From contig NC_059474.1 in the NCBI RefSeq assembly GCF_018139145.2, positions 37,590,344 through 37,654,343 on the forward strand: a stretch of 64,000 bases of DNA. Direction: 5' to 3'. The notes under the pieces are model-generated. The model did no database searches, was not told where the DNA came from, and saw nothing but the letters and a program-made list of their open reading frames with translations. Shown piece after piece: positions 11,565 to 24,509 of this stretch (its first letter is position 1; the number at the start of each line of letters is the position of its first letter). A program made the translations under genes and the position numbers. Origin of the DNA: Gymnogyps californianus (Eukaryota > Chordata > Aves > Accipitriformes > Cathartidae).

Positions 11565-14500
11565 AGAATCACCTTAATGCTATACTGTGATACACATAAC
11601 ATATGCAATTTCTTGCTATCTATGGTGTATTTCCTTCTCTTCCAATGACTCTATGATACCACCAAAACTAATTTCATTGTAATTACTCTAATTTGTGTTT
11701 AGTATAACATGGGTTTGCTCATTCCATGACAGCAGTTATCTCCAAAGCTAAAATAGTCTTTCAGTGCTACTGGGGAATAAAAATACACTGGGAAAAAATT
11801 CTGTAATAATGTATTTTAACTATTAGTGCAAAATATAAGGAAGATAATTCACTGAATCTTGTTGCATCTGCTCCTTCTGTCTCTGAAACAGATCACTGCA
11901 ACAGTCAACTTTATTAATTCCTTCTATCCAAATGACAAACAATTCTTCATCCCTTTTGGTTTCATCTCTGATCTTTCAGCCTCTCTGTATTGACTATGGC
12001 AACCCTTACTTAAGATGAACAGGCATCAGTGGAAGTTTAGTCAGCCAGACAGCAAACACTGTAGAATTAAGACCCTCTCTGCCAGGTCTTTGCCTTAAAC
12101 CCTCCCCCTTACCCTCAACAAAACAAAAAACCAGAATGCAACCAAAGACCTATTACTGAATGCTTCAAAGACTGAAATCCTCACTATAGATGACATATCT
12201 CTTTGTTCCAAGTCTCTGACTCTCCTATTACTCTTATTTCTCAGACCTTAAATTGCCTGTCAAAGCCTGATAATGTAGAATGTTCCTTGACCCTAAAACC
12301 TTATTTCTTTTTTCCCCTTTCATCTCTTGTTAAACCATAAATCCAACCACCACCATTTTTGGCACATCACTAGAATTAGCCATTATTATTTTGGCCCTAC
12401 CTCAGCTGAAATTCTTATTTATGTATTAATCATCTGATGATTGTATCTGTTTTAATATATTTCGTCAAAATCCCTAGGGTCAAACTCTACTATCTGTTAC
12501 ACTAGTTCACTTCACTGGCAGCAATGAAAGACTGCAAATAGCTAAATATTTCATGATTCAAACCCAGTACATTCCTTGTCTTCAGTCTGGAGCTCTAAAT
12601 CACCTCTCCTAACTTTGCTGGCTTATCACTTTTAATACTCTTCAGGAGAAAAAAAGAAAGTGACATTCATTTTGTAACTCTAGAAGTGCATCCCTTCCAA
12701 ACACAGGAGCTTAGAACATCATTAACAGCTCTGTCTGCTGGTGCTATGTACATGCCCTGTGTCTTTTCATGCTCCAGTGGGAGATCAGAAGGGGAAGCTC
12801 CAACATGACCTTCTAGCCATTCCCTCATAATTCAAAACAGCTGGAATTTGAAGTCTTCAAAGGCAAGGACTGTGGGATCTATATTGATTACATCTCAAAG
12901 AACCATAGTCACTACAAGGTAAGTGACAATTACCTTTTCTTTGTGTTTGTACTGATGTGAGTCCCACTGTAGTTCGCTGTCAAAGATGGTGAGTAATAGT
13001 TATATCTCTCAAAAATGCTATTGCTCTCTCAACTTTGACACTGAACTGGCACCAAGTTCAATAAACAATGTCTAATAAAAATGAACAGATAGATACATGC
13101 AGCTGTTTCACAGATTGTGAATATCGGAATATTTTTGAAGCAGACCAAAAGTGTTGCTTGACAACTCCAATGACAACCCAAAACTTATAGTGTGTACTAA
13201 TACACTAAATAATTCAAATACGTAAACTCTCTGAAACAGCACTATGGAATTTAGAGAATTCTGCTTTCACTACAAACATATGAGAACAACATGAAAGAAT
13301 TAGGCTTGTTGATACAGGATCAAAATACAAGGCACAATTTCTTTAGATGGGGAACTTCAAGAACATGGGTAAATTGACTGATTAAGACAAATTCAGGCAC
13401 TATTTTGTCAGTTAAGATTGGTCTCTTCTCAGCCAGCCATCTATATAAAAGCAAACTTTAAGCCCTTATCAGTGTTATAAGGACAGCGAGGCACCTGTTA
13501 AAAATTCTTGATGCCCCCATGAGTCTGGTAAGCAGCACATGGTACTGGTAACTGCACACTGAGAGCACACCTCAGCAGGGGGTCTGAGACCTTCAAGTCA
13601 AATATTATGAACTAGTTCTGAATTTCCAGAGGGGAAATGATGCAGGCAGACTGCAGTGGTGTATACATTTGTTTGATTTCCTCAGGTCTAGAAAAGGATG
13701 AAGACTTTCTTCCACCTTTGGGATGGGGATGTAAGAGTTCAATCCCCTTCTCTGTTTTTATGTTCAGAAAAATGGTAGGTTTACTTCTTTCTATAAAGAA
13801 TTTGATATTTGAAGCAAAATTAAAGCAAAAACATATAAAGCAAAACATATTTCTCTATTCTCAGCTGCTATTTTAGTCCCAAATCTAATGTAAAGCAGTT
13901 TCTTGATTTTTGGATTAGATATTGCCTGTCACGACTGGTTTATTCCCATTCAATTTGGCATTTATTTGGTGTTAGAAATGACAATGAAGACAAGAGACCC
14001 TTCCTAGAGTAACTAGTTCTGAGTCTGCCAAATCTATGAGGGTACTAACACTGGAACAACTTTCAATACTGGCATATCTTTGATGGCAGCAAGGACTTGT
14101 CTGAGAATGCCAGATGCCTCTAACCAGAAGGCAAGCAGCTTGTGATGGTTGTGGTCACAGACCACAACAACTCAATTTGAATAACCCACAACTGCAAGCA
14201 TGGATGAACCCTCAGGGGGTGGGAGAAAAGATGGGTTGTCACAATTCCAAATGTGCCCACAGACCCTAACAAAAGCCTCCTTTTACTTGTATCAAGACTG
14301 GCATGATTGCTCCCATCGTGGAACAAGATGACTTTTCAAGCAGAGAAACAGATGATGATATCCCTCTGCCTATTCTGCAGTTTCAGTCCCCATCTGTATT
14401 CTGCAAAGTAATCTCTAGCTACCAACGGATCTTCTTCACTCGCTAGAGTTATGATAGCATTTTACCTTGGGACTGACAGAGTTGTTTAAGGTGGTATTTG

Positions 14501-17500
14501 TACTGCTACTGGCCAAATTATCAGCATTATGGCCAGCCTTTAGAGTGTGGTGACAGTTTAAATGGTGAGGACTCCATTCCCTCTAACAGAGCGGGAAGGA
14601 GAGGCATCAGAGACGAGAAAGTCCTCTAGGATCTGTGCTGCTCTTGGCATGAACACAGCACCAGTGTCTAGGTGGTATTGGTGGATATGGCTGAATTCTC
14701 CGGAACAAATCTCAAACATAGAAGCAGTAACCAAACTTAACAGTTGGGCTTTTGCCCCCCCCCGCTTTATATTTCGGCAAAGCAGAACATGCCAAATGGA
14801 ATGGGATATTCAAAAGATTCAGAGCTCAGACTAAAGAAGTGCATTTATACCTACAGTAGCATTGATGTTAACACAAAAATGCTATCATTTGTTACAGGCT
14901 ATCAGGTAATCTTACCATCTGTCACCACACAGTTCACTGAAGGGTTTCTCAACCACCTTAAACTGCTTTTTCAAGCTTGGTTGATCTTACCTTTCACTAT
15001 GTAATTGAGGTCTAGTTATTTTGGTTTGTAATCAGTCTACAAGGCCTTCATTTCCACTCAATAATTAAAATAGCAACTAAGAATACATTTCACAACAAAC
15101 ACTTGAAAAAATATTATGACTAGTTTACACTGTGTAAAACATTTTACAATAATCTGCTTCAGGAAGAAGTTGCTGCTATCAGGCCATTTCATTCTTTTAA
15201 TGTTGCCAGCCCATTTGTCTTGCATGCTCCTTTATCAAGCTAGTATTGCTGTGCTTTATGCATTCTCTTTACAAGGAACTTGTTCTGGAGCAAACATACT
15301 GTATTATCACTTCAAAACCCTCTTTGAGACTTTCTTCTGCAAGCCAAAAAGAAATCAGTCCCTTTATTAGTAAGTGGTAAGAGAGACGGATAATTTATGT
15401 AAGTACGTGGCAGAACTAGAACTGTGAGAGCTGACGACTACCTGCTGCATTCAACTGGGGAGCGCTTTCCCTTCGCTGCCTTGCTCACTAGCTCAAAGCT
15501 CTCTTCTGCCAAAGTTATGAGGCACAAAAAAGAATTGTAACAGAAAACCAATTTATTGGTTTCTGTTTCTCCATTGAGCAAAAACTGGGCTTGTCTGGAT
15601 TTTTTTTTCCCCCCTCCTCATACACTTGAATGGTAAGAGGACAGGGACAGCTGTTTGATAAAGAAATTAGAGAGGTGTTAGCATCCTCCAGTATCCAGGA
15701 TGTAGCTCTGAACAGAAAAGAAAGTTTGGACACAGATCTGAATATACATACAACGCTGGGGGTTTATGATTGCTAACAGAAAGAAAGAATATTTTTTTTT
15801 CTTTGTAGGAAAGAGTAGCAATATGCAGTAACAACCAGAGAAACTTATTTATTGTTCTGGTCAAAATTCAAGGGCATCTTTATGATAACTCACCAGGATC
15901 AACCACATCTTTTTTTAAAATACTGTAAGTGACAAATAGGCTCATATGAAAAACAAAGGGCATAGCAAACACTCTACGAGCTGTGCAAGTGAAAGCATTA
16001 AAGATGCAGGTGATAAGGATGAACAGGCAAAACCATATGCATATAAGCAGAGGCTTTATTCACAGAAGTAGCCCTACAGTAACTGCAGAGGCAAGAGAAG
16101 TTTGAGTCTGAAGTCTCTGAAGTACTGGTCAGAACTGCCAGTAATTCAACAGCTTCCATTCTGAGTTTGGTAAACTTGTTTTTTGCAGTGACAGAATTCT
16201 AAAGATGACACAGTGCATTTCAGGGGAACAAGAATTCACAGACAGGAGGATTCTTTTAAGTAGAAAGAAGCAGAAACAGAGTTGCCTGAATTGAGAAATG
16301 GACTTCCAATTTTCTTCCACCTCTTCTTAGAATAACAACAAATGAAAAATTAACGATAGACAGCAGAAAGAAAAAACACCGGCTATCTCTAAGTAGCAAG
16401 TATCTCCCCAAGACCTCTGCAGATAAGGCCTATGGCATATGTTCTATAAACATAAAGAACTCGACACTATGCGGAAAGTTGGCAAGAGGAACTGAATGAT
16501 GTTGGCGACCCTCCTTCCTTTCTCCCATGCGTTTTAAAAGGTATGGTAATCAAGTCTTATTATTCATGAAGCTGTGCTTGGAGATGAGCTTCTTGCTAAG
16601 ATATTGAACTCATCTCCCAGGACTGCTACTGCTACATATTTCTGGGTGCTGATGCTTTCAAACCATGATTTACAAAATTGCTTCCCTAGAATTAATAGAA
16701 TAATATATATGCACACTTGCACATAAGGAAAAGTGAATATCATTTATATTTAAAGCAATGCAAAAAGATTATAATTTAAACTAAGCAAATTGCAATTATT
16801 GCTCAATCTTGTTGAAGGATTATCTTCTAGTTCATCTCCCTGTTGGCAATACATTTTCAAATGAAATATTTGAACACTGAAGTGGTTTTTAAAATTATCT
16901 CCCATATATTTTTCTTGCAGCTATAATTAGAATCCAAACCTATTTTGTTCTGAAGGACCTAGAGTGGACCAGAAGATGTGCAAATCAACTGCCAGTGATT
17001 TGCATTCATTTGCTTTTTTCTAAGATAATAGGATGCCTTGGATGTTGCTGCAGATCAAATAGTGAATTAAAAACAGTTAATTAAAATTTTAAATAAAGTG
17101 AATTAAAAGTTACAAAACCAAGTTCTTTCTTTATTAGTGTTTTTCTCAAATCAACAAACGCCTGTTATTTCTAAGTTTAAAATAACTTAAAAGTGCATGC
17201 TTTTGAGCATCTTCAAAAAGTTAGCCACCAGGAGCATCATAGAAAAGTTTCTGAACCTATGTTCTGAATGTAAAACATTACAGTATAGCAATATATGAAA
17301 AACTTAGTGATACCTATCAAGATCAATACAGTAACTGAAAAAGTGTGGCCTCTTTCCTTTTATCCCGAACTGTTGAATGGGTCCATTGATTCTACTGTTT
17401 CATCTGCCAAAAACTCCAACCTGTACACTCTATTCCTCATTTTCTCTTGGAACCTTTTAGCAAACAATTTGCAAAACACATCACAAAAAATTGCCTAGAA

Positions 17501-20500
17501 AAAACATAGCAACAAAGATATATCAGCTATCTACTATGGATAAACTTACTTTCTTTGACCACTAATCAAAGATGATTATATGCTATTTTAAAGAATTGTT
17601 GCATTTGAACTGTTAAGAAAGATGTGTGGTAGTTTCAGTGTAACTGTTTTTACTACATTCATCCCAAAATGGAGTGTTTATTCCTCTGAAAACTTGTACG
17701 GCTAGACGTCTCATTTTAGTTGTCAAGCCAGGGACTTTTATATAAACAATGGTCTAATTCTGTCAACAGCATTATGTGAGGCACATTCAAAGCTTAAGGG
17801 AGAATCCAGATTTCTTAAAACAGAAACAAAGACCATTATTCAGTAGCCTCTTATTTAAATAAGATGTATCTGTTATGTCTTGTTTCAGATTTGTCCATTT
17901 AGTCTGATGATCATCCAACATTCCCCATTATGTAATAGTCCTCAGTACTACCTAAATGGTCTTTAGTATCCTGGGCTTTCTCCTGAACATAGCTTGTTTT
18001 TTTTCAGATAATGTTGTTCACAGTTAACAAGACGGTGAAAAATCATTACGGGTACAGAAATGATGGGGAAGTGCATATTAGATTGCTGACTCCTTTGAGA
18101 CAAGGGTTGTTTTGTCTCTTTTAGTTCATACAAAGGCATGAAAAACATTCCATAAATTTTGGGTTTCTATCTAATAAAGTCATAATCAATGATTTTGTTG
18201 TCAAGTATTGTGGGGGAGAAAAAAAATTCCCCTGATTTACGCTTTTCAAGACCGGGTTAAGACTGCAGGATAATTACTTCTCTGTATTCCTTCAGGCATT
18301 TCTTTACGCTCTTCCTTCTCAATCTTTAACTCCTTCCCTTTCCTCCCTTAAACTTGCTTTCTCGAAAACAGCTGAGGCTCAGGTTTGTGCTTATCTATTT
18401 TAGTTTTCTTCCACAACTCCAACAGAAGTCTTGCTCAGGGTGACATCCTTTAGATCGCAGCCCTCATAAAACAGAAGTGTTAAGAAAAGCAATGCCGATG
18501 TAATGTCTCAAAATCCATTGGAAACATCTTTCTTAGGCAAGAGCATCAACAAATGGGTCCAACTATTTTTATAGTTCAAAAGCGTTATTTATTACAACAC
18601 CCCCCCCAACCCCCAAACCCAACAAAACCCCACGAATCTCTTGAGGGATATAATAATAATGAAATGGCACTATATGATCATGCATAACCTATTTGCATGT
18701 TGATGGCATAGAGAAGTGCAGTCTGATGAAAAGATTTAAGAACCAAAGGAAAAAGAAACAGGGGCCAATTAATATGATGTTCAAAGGACACACCGAGCGG
18801 GGATTTTATAGTATATAGTGAAATACTTGTGTTGCATATTTCCATCTCATGACTTGCTAAAAAAGATCAAAGCTTTTTTATTCCATATTAAGAATGACAG
18901 AATATTACAGCAAACATGCAATAAGGAGAAATGTAATAAGCTTTAATAAAAGATGATAATAAGGTTTGATAAGAACTTTTGGAATGTCACCAAATCTGGA
19001 ATGTAAGATGAAAGCATCTGCATGTAGAGACTGTAGTGTGTTATTTGGAACCCCACGGAGCTAAACTGTGATTAGAACTACATATTTTTCCATAAATTAG
19101 CTTTTGTTTTGAATTTCCTGCTGAGATCATATGGAAGTTGATTGAATGTGCAAGTCAATATATAGGTTTTCTAATCCTTTGCTGTTTGTTAGGCTTCATG
19201 ATATCACGATTACAGCGGTCCACTTGTAGATCAAAGGTTGAGGCCAAAACAAAATAACCTATAACCTCTTCATAAAACTTCTTCATGGTGATTTAGATCT
19301 ATCCATGATAATTACTACTCACCTACCTGAACTGTGCTATTATGTAGATGCATAAACCAACCACTACATGCAGATCAACTTGCAAAACCACAGAATTTCC
19401 ACTTAAATCCATATTTAAAAGCACAATGGACACACTGAGTTCACCATCAAAGAGGCCTTTTTACACAACTCTACCTTACCTCAACACCTCCAATATAAAC
19501 TTGTAAGCCATTAGCTATCTGCATAAGCAAACAACCTTGCCAAATCCTTGGTTCAAAAATCCAAGGTTTAAGTCAGCTCAGTGATCGCAGTCATCCCCCT
19601 ACTGAAACCTCTCCATCACCCTCTGTTTTAGCTTAGTTGCTCACAGGGACATAGTTCCTCACTACATCACCAGGGATCATGGTGATGATTCCACATCACA
19701 GCTGCCTAAGCAGCTGTGTGTGGGCCAGAGACACACAGGAGGGACTGGCTACTAGATGGATCATCCTTTATTATATAGTCATTAATGCGTTTTATGTGCA
19801 TTGGAATAACACACCATGTTCCTCCAGAGGCCTCACTAAAGCGAGACGTGGCTTTTATGAAACTATTCCTGTGAGCAAAGATATACTGTAGGTACATGAA
19901 AAATACTACTAATAAAAAGCAAACAAAAAATAATTCATCATATATGATTTATGAAAGGAACCTATGACAAAGACAACCTTACTGTTAATTGTTTGTAAGG
20001 CCAGTGATTTGTTGCTTACAAGCCAGTTTGTAAGCCACTTTGTATTTTTTAAGAGTTATGTAAGCCTTGGGAAAAACAAGTTAGGATTACAGTTTCACAT
20101 TGATTTTTTTCCCCCTTAAAATAAAATCAGCCACGACATTGAACTATAAAATCTTACAGGTGATATTAAGAATAGGCAGTCTTAGCTTTAAAGTAGCAGT
20201 CACTCATAAAATTAATGGAGAAATCCAACTACTCCTTTTACTGTGTGAAAAGATACTGGATCAGTAATAAGGACGTGTCTTAAAATTATCCTCTACTTTT
20301 GGCTCCAGCTGAATTGAAATAACAAGAAGGATTGTATCTCTCCTCTTAAAAAATGGATACCTCAATATCATTACCTCTACTTGATATTACTAACAGAAGA
20401 GACAGAAAAGAAGCTGCTGGGGACCAAAAAGCTGGCAAATAAGTTGAAAACATAAAGAACTATTCCTTGGCAGTGTGAAAAGATTTGGAATGAGTCAAAT

Positions 20501-23500
20501 GAGGACCTGCTGTCCAGCAAAAATGCCTCAATAAAAACTGGTGTGAAATGTGGCATTTCAAGGATGAAAGAGAAGGTGAAACAACAGATGAGTTTGGAGC
20601 TTTCAGAAGTGAAGATAAATTTATTGTACCCAGTTATTGTGTTACACCTTGTGAAACTCATGTAAATCGGTGGTTAGCAAAGGGTGTTAACTATGCAGCT
20701 GGCTGTTGTTTCAGATTTTCAATGAGTATTATTGAAATAAAAATACTACTCTTCCTGTACCATAGTAATGGTAACTTTGAAGTATTTTTCAATTAAAAAC
20801 ATAGGAAACATACCTGTTTCTTTACTTAAAGGTTTCTGGAGCTAGCTAATTTTCCAAATTGCTGATGTTAATTTACAATACCTAACCCCCTCCTATATTA
20901 CTCCTTCTATAGAGTTATTAAAAGAGATACATTTGTGTGATCCTATTTCATCAAATGTTGGCAAAACCACTCTGGTTTTGTTTGACTGGTTTTATTACTG
21001 AGGAAAATTAAGCATTTCAAATGCAAACATCCACACCATCTAAACAGTTGAGGCACATTTGCTTTTCCTGGATTATAAAATGACAAATGCTGTTATAGGT
21101 GACGATTCCCAAGAGACAGCATTTTTTTTTGTTTTTGTGAATGAAGTTGTCTGAAATGGCATCAATGTGAAAATGAAGGATCTCATATTTAAAGATTCCT
21201 GTCTACTTCAGAGGACACCTAACTTTCATCCATTATTAATCACTGCAGTGGGATAATTACACCTATATAAAACCCATGTGTTCTTGCGATCTCAGGCATA
21301 AATGTAACATCAAATGATATTGCTCAAAGCAAGTTTGCACACATGTACTTGACCTTTTTATTCTAAAGTGCTTGTGTATGGAGAGGTTTACCAAAATTTG
21401 ATCTAAATCAGACATTTTCAACAGCATGAATTTTTTAAAGCATTCAAAAAGAGACCAAGCAGGTTTTTTCATAGAAAAGATTCAATAAAAGATTGCAATT
21501 TACAGAAAAGATGGAATTTATAAAAGATGCAATTTATACACAAAACTACCAGTTTTAATACAGGTATTGTAATTCACATATCACAGCAGATAACACTTCT
21601 CTAAGGGCTGGTTTCTTTCTTCACAGACACGAGTTAGAAATTAATGGAAACTACCAGCAAAGAAGAGAAGACTGTAATCCTATGTCCACAACAACCTGAG
21701 TAATCACCTGAGTAATTTCATGTCTGCTTTGCAAAATCTCTTAAACATAAGCATACATTTGAACTATTACGTATGTTTACATACTACTAAAATATACATG
21801 TTTACCTGCATTGATAAAATAAGAACTACATCTCTAAATTACTCTAAGCTTGCTATTTATCCAAAAAAAGTAGCTGGTGTAATTTAACTTCATTTCTCAT
21901 TAGACTGAAAAATTGCCACTATTTGGGAGTCTGCCAGAAGATTACAGGAGGAGGTCAGAAGGGTCCACATCTCTACATAACGTGCTTGCAAGAGATTTCA
22001 GCATTCCCGAAAACACCATCCAGATTTTGAAAAACCATCATATTGCATCACAGTATGATGGCAGAATCACACAGTGTGGGACCTATGGACAATGACATCA
22101 TGTCATCTTGCAGTTTATTACTACACCTATTATATTGCCAGGATTACTGAGTTTCAATTTGCTCCACTGGGCAAAAGTGGAAGGGTGACAGGACTATTGC
22201 CAAAAACCTCGTGATAAATCTTAATTAGAATACAAGCCTTTTTCGGAGCAGAGGTGGGTATGCTCCTTGACAGATTAACTTTTTTAATCCCTTGAAATCT
22301 TGTCAAGTCTCTTTTAACCTCCTGACTGCCAATTACATGTTCCTACATCCTTCTGTGTGAGGATTATCTTTCTCAATGAACGTCTTACTCTCAGTGCCGC
22401 TAACAATAATAGCATGTGACATCCACAATACCAATCAAATATTAATACTGCGCACTCCTGAAATAGTAAATATTATATTATGCTTTGCACTTAGTCTGAA
22501 ACACAGTAAAAGATCTTTGCTTAAAAAACATCAACCAAAGGCGTTATCCATAATGGTATTCTTGCAAGAGACAAGAAAGTATATTTAATGTTCATGCTTC
22601 AAGACATAGATGTTAAACATGTTTAGATTTTGCACTATTTCAATGAAAGATGTTAAAAACACTTTCAGCCCAGTTCAGCCCAATAAGGTGGTGAAGCGTA
22701 ACAACTTTGTTTTCTGACTAGTCATTCTCTCTCTGTCTCCCAGTTTTGAAAGAAAGAATGTGGTAAACATATGAAATTACATTATTATTTACAAAATATT
22801 TCCACACTAAGGAAGCACAATGAGCTCATCAGCAATGCTGTAAACATTATATGAAACTCACACAGACATCCAAAAGTCATAGCTATGGGATACCAAGGAA
22901 AATAAATTTATCTCATGTTAGACATAGCTGAAAATCTCTGCAATGCAGAAAGTCATGGAAGTACTACCTGCAATATTAAGCTTCATGTTAAAGCATCAGA
23001 ACAGTGTGGACAGTCACACGTGTATCTGAGCACTGCCATTTACAAAGCATGTGTCAGAAATGACTGAAAGCAGTTGCCTGAACCGATGTCAGTATGGTAT
23101 GGCCTACAAATAACAATTATCTGGCTTTTAGAGTTCTGTTTTTTAAAGATTATGAAGTACTGAAATGGAACTAGGACATTGGTACTTCAGATTTCGAGGA
23201 CTTTCCTAAGGTCCATCCAGGATTCTACAATCCTTTAGAAATTTCAGGACGTGGTTTCCACCTGCTAAATAATTGTGCTGTACTGCACTCACCAGGTATA
23301 TGACCACACACTGAAGAGACTACACACCCTTTGGTCCTGCCTTGTAATTAGACCACATACCTGCTCTTCTGTCAGAGAAGAGTAACATGTGGCACTGATG
23401 TCTAAAACAACAGGCAAGCAGATTTTGACAGGCGCAGAACAGAGCCACACATGCTGGAGAGGCAGAGCCCTACACATGGCGTTGCCATCAGAGGCAGCCA

Positions 23501-24480
23501 GCTTCTGGCTGCCCGTGACATTTGGAGCTGAGTGAGACCTGGAAACGTCCATTCTGGACAGAAGCAAGACATCACTATGTACCTAATCCACAGCTTCTTT
23601 GACAGGCAGCCACTTCCAACTCCCACCAAGCCTGAATTGATAGCGGAAACCTTTCATTTTGGAAAAGATGACAGGGAACACTGCTGCTGCTTCCAAATGC
23701 ACTAGAGACACCTGGAGCCTTCCCTAAAAGCCCCATGGATTGTTAAAATGAGAAGTTGCCTATGACTTTGGAAGGAGTGATGTACTTTCTATAGTGCTGG
23801 AGACACCAGCTGCCTTCACAGCTCCGGATATAGGCACGCATTAGAGCAAGAACATGAGACATTGATGTGGTTCTCCTAAGTGCTTGGTGCAATCGGGCAA
23901 TGCTAAGAAGCCATGCTTAGATAGCTGATATGCTTTCTCAGAAAGGGTCACAGAAGAGAAGTTTCCCTGCTGTAGATTTTTGGATGGTAGTTTGAATACA
24001 TTATGACATGTGGATCTGGTAAACTGTAAAATCTCAGAGCACTTTCTTCAAATGATGACAACAGACCAAGAGGAAAGACAAAATATTTGGTTGTTGTTTT
24101 TTTTTTTAAAGAATCATATATATAAATGTATTCGTCTACCTCAATGCCTCTAATTTGATGGAAAGAGAAATGGGGTGAGAGGATAAACGTGGCAAACTGT
24201 AAAAACCTGCCACATATCTGCAGACAGGGAACTTATTTCCAACCCACACACCTCAGTGAAGCTCCAGTCATAGCTAAGGTCCCAGCACAACCTAGGGAAG
24301 CAGACAGAAATGGGGAGAGAATGTGGAAAAACAAAAGTTCTTGATGAAACTCTCAGTGACAACAGCATTACAATACTGAAAATTAAATGCAGGTCAAAGA
24401 GAAAAACAGTTTCTATAAACACATAATGAAAGCAAAGGTGATTAATGGCAACTAAACTATATTCTCCCTCATGCCTGTTA

Positions 24481-24509
24481 ATTACAATACCTATGCTGGG
24501 TATTGTAAT
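24481..24509. repeat. Perfect 11-bp inverted repeat with 7-nt loop
   Basis: ATTACAATACC at 24481-24491 and its exact reverse complement GGTATTGTAAT at 24499-24509 flank the loop TATGCTG. The pairing stops on both sides. It lies in an AT-rich, TAATTA-containing block inside a TENM3 intron. It could form a hairpin in RNA or bind a dimeric factor; neither is shown. Confidence 0.9.
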
